Part shown: positions 1 to 8,213 of the stretch, in pieces | Position numbering within the stretch: position 1 is the stretch's first letter | How the letters are laid out: each line of letters opens with the position of its first letter | Assembly: GCF_000803065.1 (NCBI RefSeq) | Contig: NZ_JSXI01000028.1 | Location: forward strand, 1 to 46,064 | Source of the DNA: Sphingomonas sp. ERG5 | GTDB lineage: Bacteria > Pseudomonadota > Alphaproteobacteria > Sphingomonadales > Sphingomonadaceae | Length of the DNA: 46,064 nt | Direction of reading: 5' to 3' | Notes under the pieces: generated by a model | Databases searched by the model: none | The model's input: the letters and a program-made list of their open reading frames with translations, nothing else | Told to the model about the DNA's origin: nothing | Position numbers and translations under genes: made by a program

Positions 1-694
1 AATTGCCACCGATGAGCTGGACGGTGAAGGTCAGCGTATCGCCGGCGGCGACCGGCACCTGTTGCGTGGCTGGAATTGCGATCGACAGATTGTTGGCGGT
101 CGCCGTCATCGACAAGGCCGTGCCCGCCGGCGTGCCGGTTACCTGTGTGATGGTCGCGTTCGAGCCCGTCCAGAAGGCGGGCGTGTTGGCCCCGGTATAG
201 AGGTTCCGCGAGACGGCGAGGTTGGCGTTGGCGAAGATGATCGAATTGCCGCTGGTGGTGCCAGCGGAAGCGGAGCCGACAAAGACCCGTGACTGGACAT
301 ATTCCGCCTGAGTGAATCTGCGCGTGACGCTGACGGTGGTGACGGCGGTGGTGGAGAGACCGCTGACCTGGAACGCGCCGCCGGTGATTTGCGACAGGGT
401 TCCCGGTCCGGACAGGATGACGGCCGAGGAATCGCCATTATTGCCGTACAGGGACGTGCCGCCGAGCAGCGCGAGGCTGGCGGTGGTGAAATTGCCACCG
501 ACAAGCTGGACGGTAAAGGTCAGCGTATCGCCGGCGGCGACCGGCACCTGTTGCGTGGCTGGAATTGCGATCGACAGATTGTTGGCGGTCGCCGTCATCG
601 ACAAGGCCGTGCCCGCGGGCGTGCCGGTTACCTGCGCGATGGTCGCGTTCGACCCCGTCCAGAAGGAGGGCGTGTTGGCTCCCGTGTAAAGGTT
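1..694 (-). repeat. Tandem duplication of a 489-bp module inside the RHS gene
   Basis: Positions 490-683 are nearly identical to 1-194 (offset 489 bp, in frame, 163 residues). Both copies encode a module starting NLYTGANTP and containing a SIAIPATQQVPVAAGDTLTF stretch. The first module spans 694-206 and the second starts at 205 and runs off the window. Near-identity at the DNA level implies a recent duplication or gene conversion. Confidence 0.9.
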
Positions 695-1927
695 GGTGCC
701 GCTAAAAGTCCGCGTTACGGTGTTGCCGAGGCTGTCACGCTCGAGCGTACGATTGCCGCGGTTGTCATAGCCATAGGTGGTGGTGTTACCGGCCGAGGTC
801 ATCGTGGCGAGGTCGCCATTGGCTTCATAGGTGAAACTTACCGCGGGCGCAGGGTCACCGGTGCCAGACGGTGGCAGGATCAGCGACAGCAGATTGCCCG
901 AAGCATCATAGCCAAGCCTGGTGGCCTGGCCCAGCGCATCGGTCACCGTCGTGATGCGCGCGACCGTGTCATAGGCGATGTCGGTGACGCGCTGTGGCGC
1001 GCCGCCCCCGATCGTCTCGGTGATCTTCGAAACCCGGAAACTGGTGTCGTATTTGAACTCAACCAGCGTGCCGTCGCTCTGGCTGATCGACGCGACACGC
1101 TGGCTGGTACCGTCATAGGTATAGCTGGTCTCATAATTATAGGTTGCCGGCACGCCACTGGTGACGGCCGCGCTATTGTCCAATGGGTTCAGGTTGACCT
1201 TGACCTTGGAAAGCCGGTTGCTTGCGTCATATTCATAGAATACCCGCGTGCTCGTCACGGCCGGCGAAACACTGTGGGTTTCGAGATACTGGAGCTGAAG
1301 GCCCCCGGTTCCGCCATATTGAAGCTGGGTATAGCCGCCATCGGCGGTCGTGATCCGCGTCAGCAGCGAGCCGGTATAACCATAAGTGACGCTGTTGTTG
1401 CCGCTGGTGTCGGATCGGCTGGTGATCCGGCCCGAATTACTATCGTCATAATCTTCCCGAACCTGTGTCTCACCATCGACCCAGGTCCAGTTGGTGCCCG
1501 ACCTGGTCAACATATCATAAGCGCCGGCCCCGTCTGTCGCGACATAGGCGCTGTTGGTTGCATCCCAGCTATAGGTGACCTCGGACCCATCCCAATCGGT
1601 GCGCTTGACCGTGCTGCCGGCCGTGCCGTAGCCGGTTCCGCCGGTCAGGCCGAACACCCGGCGGTAGCCGCTTGCGCGCCAACTATCATTATTGTCGCCG
1701 TCCCAGCCGCCAAAACTGTTATAGGTCCGTGACACCACCGCATCCGGGCCGCGGCCAAGCAGCATCTCGTCGACCGCCGTCAGCATCAGATTGCCGGAGG
1801 CAGCATTCACATAAGCCTGCTCACCTGAACGCCCCAGCGTCGCCGACCCCAGCAGACCAGACCCGCCAAGCACGCGTGCCGAACTGCGCTCGATACCCGT
1901 GCCGCCCCCGGTGAAGATCGCTACCAT
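1..1927 (-). CDS. Giant RHS/YD-repeat protein, N-terminal part (3' end outside window)
   Basis: Open frame from ATG at 1927 to the left edge with no stop, about 642 codons. It opens with MVAIFTGGGTG, then an N-terminal domain (ASGNLML, GRGPDAVVSRTYNS) that I associate with sphingomonad RHS proteins. From about residue 110 there are repeated Y-D dipeptide units (TYSWD, YGYT, YEYD, SYTYDG, GYDASGN, YGYDNRGN). From 694 downward lies a beta-rich module of about 163 residues beginning NLYTGAN. It is repeated almost exactly from 205 and continues off the window; such modules resemble carbohydrate-binding folds. No Sec signal peptide is seen. An in-frame ATG at 1945 (MWGIGQ) is an alternative start; I chose 1927 because a GGGGA stretch lies just upstream. 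Such proteins usually encapsulate a C-terminal toxin, but the tip lies outside the window, so its activity is unknown. Confidence 0.85.
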   Translation of the reverse strand, partial: MVAIFTGGGTGIERSSARVLGGSGLLGSATLGRSGEQAYVNAASGNLMLTAVDEMLLGRGPDAVVSRTYNSFGGWDGDNNDSWRASGYRRVFGLTGGTGYGTAGSTVKRTDWDGSEVTYSWDATNSAYVATDGAGAYDMLTRSGTNWTWVDGETQVREDYDDSNSGRITSRSDTSGNNSVTYGYTGSLLTRITTADGGYTQLQYGGTGGLQLQYLETHSVSPAVTSTRVFYEYDASNRLSKVKVNLNPLDNSAAVTSGVPATYNYETSYTYDGTSQRVASISQSDGTLVEFKYDTSFRVSKITETIGGGAPQRVTDIAYDTVARITTVTDALGQATRLGYDASGNLLSLILPPSGTGDPAPAVSFTYEANGDLATMTSAGNTTTYGYDNRGNRTLERDSLGNTVTRTFSGTNLYTGANTPSFWTGSNATIAQVTGTPAGTALSMTATANNLSIAIPATQQVPVAAGDTLTFTVQLVGGNFTTASLALLGGTSLYGNNGDSSAVILSGPGTLSQITGGAFQVSGLSTTAVTTVSVTRRFTQAEYVQSRVFVGSASAGTTSGNSIIFANANLAVSRNLYTGANTPAFWTGSNATITQVTGTPAGTALSMTATANNLSIAIPATQQVPVAAGDTLTFTVQLIGGN

Positions 1928-2469
1928 CTGCCCAATTCCCCACATCAAGACCCGCACGCACAACCACGCACCGTCCCATCACAAGGGGGATCAGGAGAAA
2001 ATCCGGATTGTTTAGCGATTTCTCAAAAAATTCTTGGCCCGGTGAGTAAGGTCATTGTCACCTGAGCGTATGAGTGCCTCAACCGCACCTCGGGGCTCGA
2101 ACGATCCTGGTTTGACGCCGGCGACCCTACCGAAGGCTCAGCGCAAAGCCTTACCCATCAGCGCTGCCGGCGGAAAAAGAATAGCGTGCCAGGACGGCTA
2201 CGCCCTCGCCGGGACGGAATCATGCCGCGACTGGAACAGGTCACCTATTCTCAACTCGATCATCTGATCTCCGCTGATCGGGAATCGGTTCGGCCATGGC
2301 CCCTCACGCAGGAGGGGGCAGTAAAGCCGAATCTCGCCGTCGATATAGCCTGACCGGTAATGCAGCTTCAGCTCGTCAAAATCGGGCAGCAGCAATTGGT
2401 CGATCGAGATGCCGAGCCAATAGACGTCAGCGCAGCAGCCAAGCCGATTTCAAGCAATTGCTTAGGGTT
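1928..2469. other. Intergenic stretch upstream of the left RHS gene
   Basis: About 540 bp between the RHS start and the IS407-type element. I see no confident complete gene. A minus-strand open frame at 2198-2449 is listed separately. There is an A/T-rich patch at 2009-2034, including a run of A, that could be part of an RHS promoter, but I cannot place -35 and -10 boxes with confidence. Confidence 0.4.
2198..2449 (-). pseudogene. Possible gene remnant upstream of the RHS gene
   Basis: Between two stops, the minus strand encodes about 83 residues that look protein-like: YWLGISID, LPDFDELKLHYRSG, YIDGEIRLYCPL and PNRFPISGDQM. The only start is a TTG at 2395, and no ribosome binding site or complete N-terminus is visible. 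Removing the adjacent IS and one copy of its target duplication does not extend the frame, because a TAA lies just beyond. I do not recognise the family. It may be the 3' end of a decayed gene, conceivably an old toxin or immunity cassette given the neighbouring RHS gene, but it could be a chance open frame. Confidence 0.3.
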
Positions 2470-2528
2470 TGACCTGCTCCCCAGAAATCATGCCATTGGT
2501 AAGTTAGCTCGTGAGATGGAGACGAGCG

Positions 2529-2792
2529 ATGCGGCGAGGCCGTTTTACCGAGGATCAGATCATAGGCGTGCTGCGTGAGCACGAGGCTGGCGTGAAGACT
2601 GCCGAGCTGTGCCGGAAGCATGGGATCAGCGATGCGACATTTTACAACTGGAAGGCGAAGTACGGCGGTATGACCGTGTCGGAGGCGGCACGGTTGCGGA
2701 CGCTGGAGGATGAGAACCGTCGGCTTAAGAAGCTGCTGGCGGAGTCGATGCTGGATGTGTCGGCGCTGAAGGATCTGCTGGGAAAAAACTGA
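2529..2792 (+). CDS. IS407-type transposase OrfA
   Basis: An 87-residue protein with the IS3-family OrfA layout: an N-terminal helix-turn-helix ([17 protein letters not shown], then [20 protein letters not shown]) that binds the element ends, and a C-terminal leucine zipper-like helix ([14 protein letters not shown]). The ATG at 2529 gives the family's usual MRRxRFTEDQ start; an upstream in-frame start at 2511 would add six residues. It ends at TGA 2790-2792, directly after the slippery run A-AAA-AAC (2783-2789), where -1 slippage would fuse it to OrfB. Confidence 0.93.
   Translation: MRRGRFTEDQIIGVLREHEAGVKTAELCRKHGISDATFYNWKAKYGGMTVSEAARLRTLEDENRRLKKLLAESMLDVSALKDLLGKN
2783..2789 (+). promoter_or_regulatory. 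Slippery heptamer for -1 ribosomal frameshifting
   Basis: A AAA AAC sits in the correct phase (GGA AAA AAC TGA) at the end of orfA. A -1 slip continues as LTRPVERY into the orfB frame and produces OrfAB transposase. The second copy of the element has the same heptamer at 25740-25746. Confidence 0.8.
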
Positions 2793-2800
2793 CCCGGCCT

Positions 2801-3649
2801 GTGGAGCGCTACGCTGCGGTGGAGAAGCTGATGGCCGACCACGGCTTCTCCGAGCGTCGCGCCTGCAGGCTGATCGGGGTCAACCGGTCGGCATGGCAAT
2901 ATGAGCCGCTTCGCGGGAAGGACGATGCTGTCCGCGAGCGGATGCGTGAGATCGCCAACGAGCGCCGCCGGTTCGGCTACCGGCGGCTGGCGATCCTGCT
3001 CAGGCGCGAGGGGACAGGCATGAACCTGAAGAAGGTGTATCGGCTGTATCGCGAGGAGCGACTGACGGTGCGCAAGCGAGGCGGTCGCAAGCGAGCGCTG
3101 GGCACACGGGCGCCGATGGCGATCCCGCAAGAACCCAACCAGCGTTGGTCGCTCGACTTTGTGTCGGATGCACTGGCCTGCGGCCGGCGGTTCCGTATGC
3201 TCAACGTCATCGACGACTACAGCCGGGAATGCCTGGGATGCATCGTCGATACCTCGCTGTCGGGTCGGCGGGTCGTTCGCGAACTGAGCGCCATCGCCGA
3301 GCGTCGTGGGCTGCCGTTCATGGTGGTCAGCGACAATGGCACCGAGCTCACCAGTCACGCCGTCCTCGCCTGGTGCCAGGACACCGGGGTCGAGTGGCAT
3401 TACATCGCGCCCGGCAAGCCCCAGCAGAACGGCTTTGTGGAATCGTTCAATGGTCGCTTGCGCGACGAATGTCTGAACGAGCACCTGTTCCACTCGCTGG
3501 CTGCAGCGAGACGGATCATCGAGGCATGGCGGACTGACTACAACACCGTGCGTCCGCACAGCAGCCTTGGCGGGTTGGCACCCGCCGAGTTTACGAACCG
3601 CCCACGCCAAGGGCATATGGACACCGAAGCTAAGTTATCAGCGGCCTGA
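2801..3649 (+). CDS. IS407-type transposase OrfB (DDE integrase domain)
   Basis: A 282-residue open frame carrying an rve-type DDE domain. There is an HTH_21-like segment ([16 protein letters not shown]) near residue 50. The catalytic residues sit in WSLDFVSD (first D), VVSDNGTEL (second D) and [16 protein letters not shown] (E). The C-terminus has the usual [12 protein letters not shown]. It is probably made mainly as an OrfAB fusion through the slippery site at 2783; the GTG at 2801 is only the nominal start. It is complete, unlike the second copy at 25747-26498. Confidence 0.93.
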   Translation: MERYAAVEKLMADHGFSERRACRLIGVNRSAWQYEPLRGKDDAVRERMREIANERRRFGYRRLAILLRREGTGMNLKKVYRLYREERLTVRKRGGRKRALGTRAPMAIPQEPNQRWSLDFVSDALACGRRFRMLNVIDDYSRECLGCIVDTSLSGRRVVRELSAIAERRGLPFMVVSDNGTELTSHAVLAWCQDTGVEWHYIAPGKPQQNGFVESFNGRLRDECLNEHLFHSLAAARRIIEAWRTDYNTVRPHSSLGGLAPAEFTNRPRQGHMDTEAKLSAA

Positions 3650-3666
3650 AAACGGGGAGCAGGTCA

Positions 3667-4029
3667 GGTTGGCGACGACCAGAATCGGTAAATTATACGA
3701 TAATATCAACGAAATATGGCGGAGCACTCCGATGGCCACGGGGCCCCTCGATCGCTCACGATCCGCGTTACTCATCAACGCGAGCGCCGCGACCGTCGTC
3801 TGCGAACAGTTTGCCGATTTGCCGATCGGGCGGCTCAGCTGGATCAGCTCCCAAACCGCTTCCCGCCGGAGCTACGGAACACATGATCCGGCTCAAGCTT
3901 GCGGGTTGAACCGAGAGTTGTTGCAAGATCAATTGCTTTGCCTCTCCCGCTGAATTGTCTAGATTCGGGACACTGGCTTGGGGCTGCTGATTCGACAGAA
4001 TTGCGAGCCGGTTATCCGAAGGGGGCAAA
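3667..4029. other. Intergenic stretch upstream of fliQ
   Basis: About 360 bp between the IS and the export-gate operon. No gene is recognisable. The fliQ ribosome binding site (AAGGGGGC) lies just before 4030. I looked for sigma-54 (GG-N10-GC) and sigma-28 boxes and found no convincing match: a TGGC...TGCT pair near 3970-3990 has the wrong spacing. The IS inserted upstream, so promoter context may have been altered. Confidence 0.4.
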
Positions 4030-4299
4030 ATGGGCGCGGACCGTGCGTTGAGCATGTTGAATCTGATGTTGTGGGACAGCCTGATCGTGGCTGGACCCGT
4101 GCTCATTGCAACCCTGCTCGTCGGCCTGTTGGTCAGTGTTTTTCAGGTCACGACCCAGCTTCAGGAAGCCACGCTGAGCTATGTCCCCAAGATTCTCGTC
4201 GCAGCATTTTTGCTCATTGCGATCGGTCCGTGGATGATCGGGCGGCTGACACAATTTGCGACCTCACTCTATCTTTTGATTCCGACGCTTGCCGGCTGA
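4030..4299 (+). CDS. fliQ: Flagellar export gate protein FliQ
   Basis: An 89-residue protein with two transmembrane helices (about residues 17-38 and 53-77), the normal FliQ size and layout. The conserved TQLQEATLSYVPKI loop lies between them. FliQ assembles with FliP and FliR into the helical gate core of the type III export apparatus in the inner membrane. ATG at 4030 follows a GGGGG ribosome binding site. It is first in the plus-strand operon and fliR starts 9 bp after its stop. FliP is encoded separately, in the converging operon. Confidence 0.95.
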   Translation: MGADRALSMLNLMLWDSLIVAGPVLIATLLVGLLVSVFQVTTQLQEATLSYVPKILVAAFLLIAIGPWMIGRLTQFATSLYLLIPTLAG

Positions 4300-4308
4300 A
4301 CCACGGCA

Positions 4309-5064
4309 ATGGACGAATTGACGGACAAGGCGGTCGCTATAGTATTGATCAGCTTGCGGATCGCCCCGACGCTGGCATTCGCGGCACCGTTCACGTTGCT
4401 GCGCGTCCCGGCTACGATTCGGGTTTTGCTGAGCATCTCGCTGGCGGCCTGGCTCGTATCGGCGCATCCAGCGCAAAGCTGGCAGCTGGACTTCTGGTCG
4501 CAAGGACTCTTCGTCACTGCGCTCGGGGAATTGTTTCTGGGAATTGCCTTATCGCTGTCGTTGCAGCTCGCCTTTGCGGCGCTGCTCACAGCCGGTCGCG
4601 CGCTCGACATTCAGGCTGGGTTCGGCCTGGCGGTTCTGGTCGATCCCACAACACGATCGCATATGCCGCTCGTCGGGACTATTTTTGCCTATGCCGCGGG
4701 TGTGATTTTTTTTGCCACGGAGGGGCCAGCTGATCTTCTCGCGATCTGGTCGGCCTCGCTTGATCATGTGCCGCTGGGCAGCGCGACCATCGGTGGCGAT
4801 ATCGCCGTTCTCAGCGGATATATATCGGGTGTTTTCGTCATGGCCTTTGGTCTGGGTGGGCTGATCATGCTCGCCCTGTTCCTGTCGGATCTGGCGATCG
4901 CATTCATGTCGCGCACCCTGCCCCAGATGAATGTGATGCTCTTGGGCTTTCAGGTGAAGGCCATGGTGCTGCTCGCCACCCTGCCGCTCGCAATCACATT
5001 GGCGGCATCGCTGTTTCTGCGCATGGTGCGCTACGCGCTCGAAACAGCACCGCGGCTGATCTGA
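4309..5064 (+). CDS. fliR: Flagellar export gate protein FliR
   Basis: A 251-residue polytopic membrane protein with about six hydrophobic segments, the expected size for FliR. Family-typical features include LRIAPTLAFAAPF near the N-terminus, ALGELFLGIALSLSLQLAFAAL in the middle and MNVMLLGFQVK near residue 210. It completes the FliPQR gate through which rod, hook and filament subunits pass. It is followed after 2 bp by flhB. Confidence 0.95.
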   Translation: MDELTDKAVAIVLISLRIAPTLAFAAPFTLLRVPATIRVLLSISLAAWLVSAHPAQSWQLDFWSQGLFVTALGELFLGIALSLSLQLAFAALLTAGRALDIQAGFGLAVLVDPTTRSHMPLVGTIFAYAAGVIFFATEGPADLLAIWSASLDHVPLGSATIGGDIAVLSGYISGVFVMAFGLGGLIMLALFLSDLAIAFMSRTLPQMNVMLLGFQVKAMVLLATLPLAITLAASLFLRMVRYALETAPRLI

Positions 5065-5066
5065 TC

Positions 5067-6155
5067 ATGGCGGAAGCAAGCCAGGAACAGAACAAGAGCG
5101 AGGAAGCAACTCCCTTCAAACTCCAACATGCCCGCGAGAAGGGATCGGTCGCGCGTGGCACCGATTTAAGTTTCTTTGCAGGCCTGCTCGCTTTGGCGGG
5201 CTTTCTGACCATCGCTGGCGAAGCACTGGTTGGCCGGTTGGCTGAAATGATGCGTCGCGCACTTGCCGCTGGGATTGAACGAGCTGGCGACCCCCATGAG
5301 GCGACCGCAATCGTGGCGGCATCCTATTGGCCAGCGCTCCAGCCGATTATCCTATTCGGCGGCACCGTCGTCGCGGTCGTCGGTTTGCTGGAGATCATCC
5401 AGCTTCGGGGCTTTGTGTTCAGCGCGCAGCCGCTGAAACCCGATTTCAGCCGCATCAATCCAGCGAAGGGGTTGAAGCGGTTATTTTCGATACGGCTCTT
5501 GAAGGAAGCATTGAAGAGCCTGCTCAAGATGACGGTCTATACCGTCGTCGCCTTCCTGCTGATCCGCGCCGCAATCCGCGATCCCGGCAGCGCCATCACC
5601 GATGCCTGGACCCTGAGCGGCGCCCTGCGCAGTTCGGCGATGAAGATGCTGTGGACGTTCATCGCGATTGCGTTCTTCTTCGCGGCACTCGACCAGATTC
5701 TCACACGCGGCGAATTCCGAAAGCAGATGCGCATGAGCCGGCGTGAAGTGACGCGCGAAGCAAAGGAACGCGAGGGCGACCCCCGTATCAAGAGCAAACG
5801 CAAGCAACTCCATGCCGAATTCGTCAAGCGATCGGGCGGGTTAAGTGCGCTGCCGGGGTCGGACATGCTGATCGTCAATCCCGAGCATGTTGCCGTAGCC
5901 CTAGCCTATGACCACGATAAATCCGACGCGCCGATCGTGCGTGCCAAGGGCCGCAACCTGCATGCCCAAACGATGAAGATCATTGCTCGCCGATTGGGTA
6001 TTCCGATTTTCGAAAGCCCGGCCCTTGCGCGCGCCCTCTATGCCGACTGCGAACCTGGCCGCGAGATCGGCCAGGACCATTATCACGCCGTCGCCGAATT
6101 CTATTTCAAGCTGGCTGCAACGCGGGCGAACCCGATCGACAAGGACTCCCGATGA
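5067..6155 (+). CDS. flhB: Flagellar export switch protein FlhB (NPEH variant)
   Basis: A 362-residue protein with an N-terminal QNKSEEATPFKLQHAREKG motif, four membrane segments (about residues 30-215) and a cytoplasmic domain with MSRREVTREAKEREGDP. FlhB controls the switch in export substrate from rod/hook to filament and normally self-cleaves at N-P in an NPTH motif. Here the motif reads NPEH (residues 271-274, nt 5877-5888): the N-P bond is kept but Thr is replaced by Glu. Everything else looks normal. The stop overlaps the flhA start (ATGA at 6152-6155). Confidence 0.95.
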   Translation: MAEASQEQNKSEEATPFKLQHAREKGSVARGTDLSFFAGLLALAGFLTIAGEALVGRLAEMMRRALAAGIERAGDPHEATAIVAASYWPALQPIILFGGTVVAVVGLLEIIQLRGFVFSAQPLKPDFSRINPAKGLKRLFSIRLLKEALKSLLKMTVYTVVAFLLIRAAIRDPGSAITDAWTLSGALRSSAMKMLWTFIAIAFFFAALDQILTRGEFRKQMRMSRREVTREAKEREGDPRIKSKRKQLHAEFVKRSGGLSALPGSDMLIVNPEHVAVALAYDHDKSDAPIVRAKGRNLHAQTMKIIARRLGIPIFESPALARALYADCEPGREIGQDHYHAVAEFYFKLAATRANPIDKDSR

Positions 6156-8182
6156 TCAACCGGCTGCTCAGCAACACCAAGGACCTTGCACTGGTCATCG
6201 GGATGATCCTGATCCTGGTGATCTTGTTTTCACCTATCCCACCGGCGATCCTCGATCTCGCGATCATCATCAATTTCGGGCTGGGGCTCACCATCCTGCT
6301 GCTGACCTTCTATGTCGGCAAACCAGTGGAATTCTCGACCTTCCCATCGCTGCTGCTCGTTGCCACCCTGTATCGTCTGTCGCTCAACGTCGCTGCCACC
6401 CGGTTGATCCTGACAGGCGGCAGCGCGGGCGATGTCATCGCATCGATCGGCACCTTTGCCGTCCAGGGCAATTTCGTCATCGGCCTGGTGGTGTTCCTGA
6501 TCCTGGTCGTCGTCCAATATGTCGTGGTCACGTCCGGCGCGCAGCGCGTCTCGGAGGTGGCCGCGCGCTTTACGCTCGATTCCATGCCCGGTCAGCAAAT
6601 GAGCATCGACGCAGATCTTAACATGGGTTTGATCGACCAGAAGGAAGCGGTGCGACGTCGTGAAGAGCTGGAGAAAGAGGCTTCCTTCTACGGTGCGATG
6701 GATGGCGCGAGCAAGTTCGTGAAGGGCGATGCGATCGCTGGTATCATCATCCTGCTGATCAATATCATAGCCGGCTGGATCGTCGGCGTCGTCCAGATGG
6801 GCATGGAGTGGGGCGACGCCCTGCAGCATTTCTCTCTGCTGACGATCGGCGACGGCATCGCTACCCAATTGCCTGCGCTGATCATCGCGATCGCGACCGG
6901 AATCATCGTCACGCGTTCCGCCGCCGACCGGCAGCTCAGCACCGAAGTCTTCCGACAACTCGCATCGGTTCCACGGATCCCGCTGATCGTCGCGGGTAGC
7001 TTAATGGTCCTGCTCCTGCTCCCCGGCATGCCGAAATGGCCTATCGCGCTAATCATCGCCCTGTCTGTTTTCGGCTGGTATCGCGCGCGTATCGCCGCGA
7101 CCGCACTGGCCGCGAGCGAGAAGGGTGTGGTCATCGACGACGGCACCATGGTTGCCGCCGGTCCAGCCCCGCCACTCGAGCTCCGCTTCGGAAGCGACTT
7201 GAGCGATGCGTGGAAAAGCGACGAACCAATCATCATGGATCGGATCGCAAGCCTGCGCCGGCTGCACGAGCAAGACTATGGTATCGGCTTTCCAGCGGTG
7301 CGGGTTGCCGACGGCGCCAGCCTCGGGCCACTCGACTATGAAATTCGGCTGTTCGGGTCGCGCTTCGCGATGGCCGAAATTCATCCCGAATCCGTCCTGG
7401 CGGTGCGCACCGACGAGAAGGCAACCAGCCTGGCCGGCATCGAAGCGCGGGACCCCGCCTTTGGCCTGCCTGCCACCTGGATCGATCCGACCCTTGCGGG
7501 CCAGGCGCGTGACATGGGGCTTCGCGTAATCGACCCGGTTACCGTGATGATCACCCATTTTGCTGAAATCGTACGCAGCGAGATGGCGACCCTGGTTACG
7601 CGCAATGTCGTGGTGAAGATGTTGGAGGATGCCCGTGAGCAACAACCGGGGCTCGTCGAAGAACTGATTCCGAACGGGCTCGCGATCGCGGACATCCAGC
7701 GTGTTGTGCAGAATCTGTTGGCCGAGGGCGTCTCAGTCGCAAATTTCGACCTTATCCTTGAGCATCTGCTCGATCTTTCCCGAACCCAGAAGGATCCGGC
7801 CGAATTGACCGAGCTGGTCCGGCAACGAATGAGCTATTCAATCTGTCACCAGTTGCGCGGCAAGCATATCGATCTGGCTGTCCTCAGTCTCGACCCGCGG
7901 ATCGAGAACCAGATTTCCGCCAATCTCACCCAAAGCGCGGCATCCGGCACGATGCTGGTCGAGCCCCGGCTCGCCGAGCAACTGATCCGCAAACTATCGT
8001 CGATGGCCGAAGCGATGTATCGCGACGGACGCGCGCCAGTGTTGCTCTGCGGCCCTGAATTGCGTCGCCATCTGAAGGCCTTTACCCGGCGTAGTGTACC
8101 AAAATTGTCGGTGCTATCGGTCAACGAAATCCCGATGCGCATCAACCTGCGATCGTTCGATATTATCCGAGTGGAGGCATGA
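6152..8182 (+). CDS. flhA: Flagellar export protein FlhA
   Basis: A 676-residue protein, normal FlhA length. The N-terminal half has about eight membrane helices (residues 13-320), including the FHIPEP-family signature region (MSIDADLNMGLID, ASKFVKGDAIAG, DGIATQLPALIIAIATG). The C-terminal half is the soluble nonameric ring domain that docks chaperone-substrate complexes. It couples proton motive force to export together with FlhB and FliPQR. It is translationally coupled to flhB. Confidence 0.97.
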   Translation: MINRLLSNTKDLALVIGMILILVILFSPIPPAILDLAIIINFGLGLTILLLTFYVGKPVEFSTFPSLLLVATLYRLSLNVAATRLILTGGSAGDVIASIGTFAVQGNFVIGLVVFLILVVVQYVVVTSGAQRVSEVAARFTLDSMPGQQMSIDADLNMGLIDQKEAVRRREELEKEASFYGAMDGASKFVKGDAIAGIIILLINIIAGWIVGVVQMGMEWGDALQHFSLLTIGDGIATQLPALIIAIATGIIVTRSAADRQLSTEVFRQLASVPRIPLIVAGSLMVLLLLPGMPKWPIALIIALSVFGWYRARIAATALAASEKGVVIDDGTMVAAGPAPPLELRFGSDLSDAWKSDEPIIMDRIASLRRLHEQDYGIGFPAVRVADGASLGPLDYEIRLFGSRFAMAEIHPESVLAVRTDEKATSLAGIEARDPAFGLPATWIDPTLAGQARDMGLRVIDPVTVMITHFAEIVRSEMATLVTRNVVVKMLEDAREQQPGLVEELIPNGLAIADIQRVVQNLLAEGVSVANFDLILEHLLDLSRTQKDPAELTELVRQRMSYSICHQLRGKHIDLAVLSLDPRIENQISANLTQSAASGTMLVEPRLAEQLIRKLSSMAEAMYRDGRAPVLLCGPELRRHLKAFTRRSVPKLSVLSVNEIPMRINLRSFDIIRVEA

Positions 8183-8213
8183 GCCTCCACTCTATGAGTC
8201 CGGAGAAATTGTC

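Larger units (their letters stand above)
2470..3666 (+). mobile_element. IS3-family (IS407-type) insertion sequence, intact copy
   Basis: The ends are inverted repeats: TGACCTGCTCCCC at 2470-2482 and its complement at 3654-3666, with the 5'-TG...CA-3' termini typical of IS3-family elements. GGTT is present on both sides (2466-2469 and 3667-3670), a 4-bp target duplication as expected for the IS407 group. It contains orfA and orfB linked by a -1 frameshift site. Length is 1197 bp. All parts needed for activity look intact. Confidence 0.93.

Noticed and set aside
389..1732. A 447-codon plus-strand open frame opposite the left RHS gene
   Set aside because: It is the antisense of YD-repeat coding sequence; its product is low-complexity Arg/Gly/Ile-rich and the minus strand has clear RHS motifs.
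2642..3616. A 324-codon minus-strand open frame within the IS407-type element
   Set aside because: Antisense shadow of orfA/orfB, whose products have full transposase motifs.
3960..4000. Possible sigma-54 promoter before fliQ
   Set aside because: A GG...GC pair is present but the spacing is one base off the GG-N10-GC requirement, and the surrounding consensus is poor.
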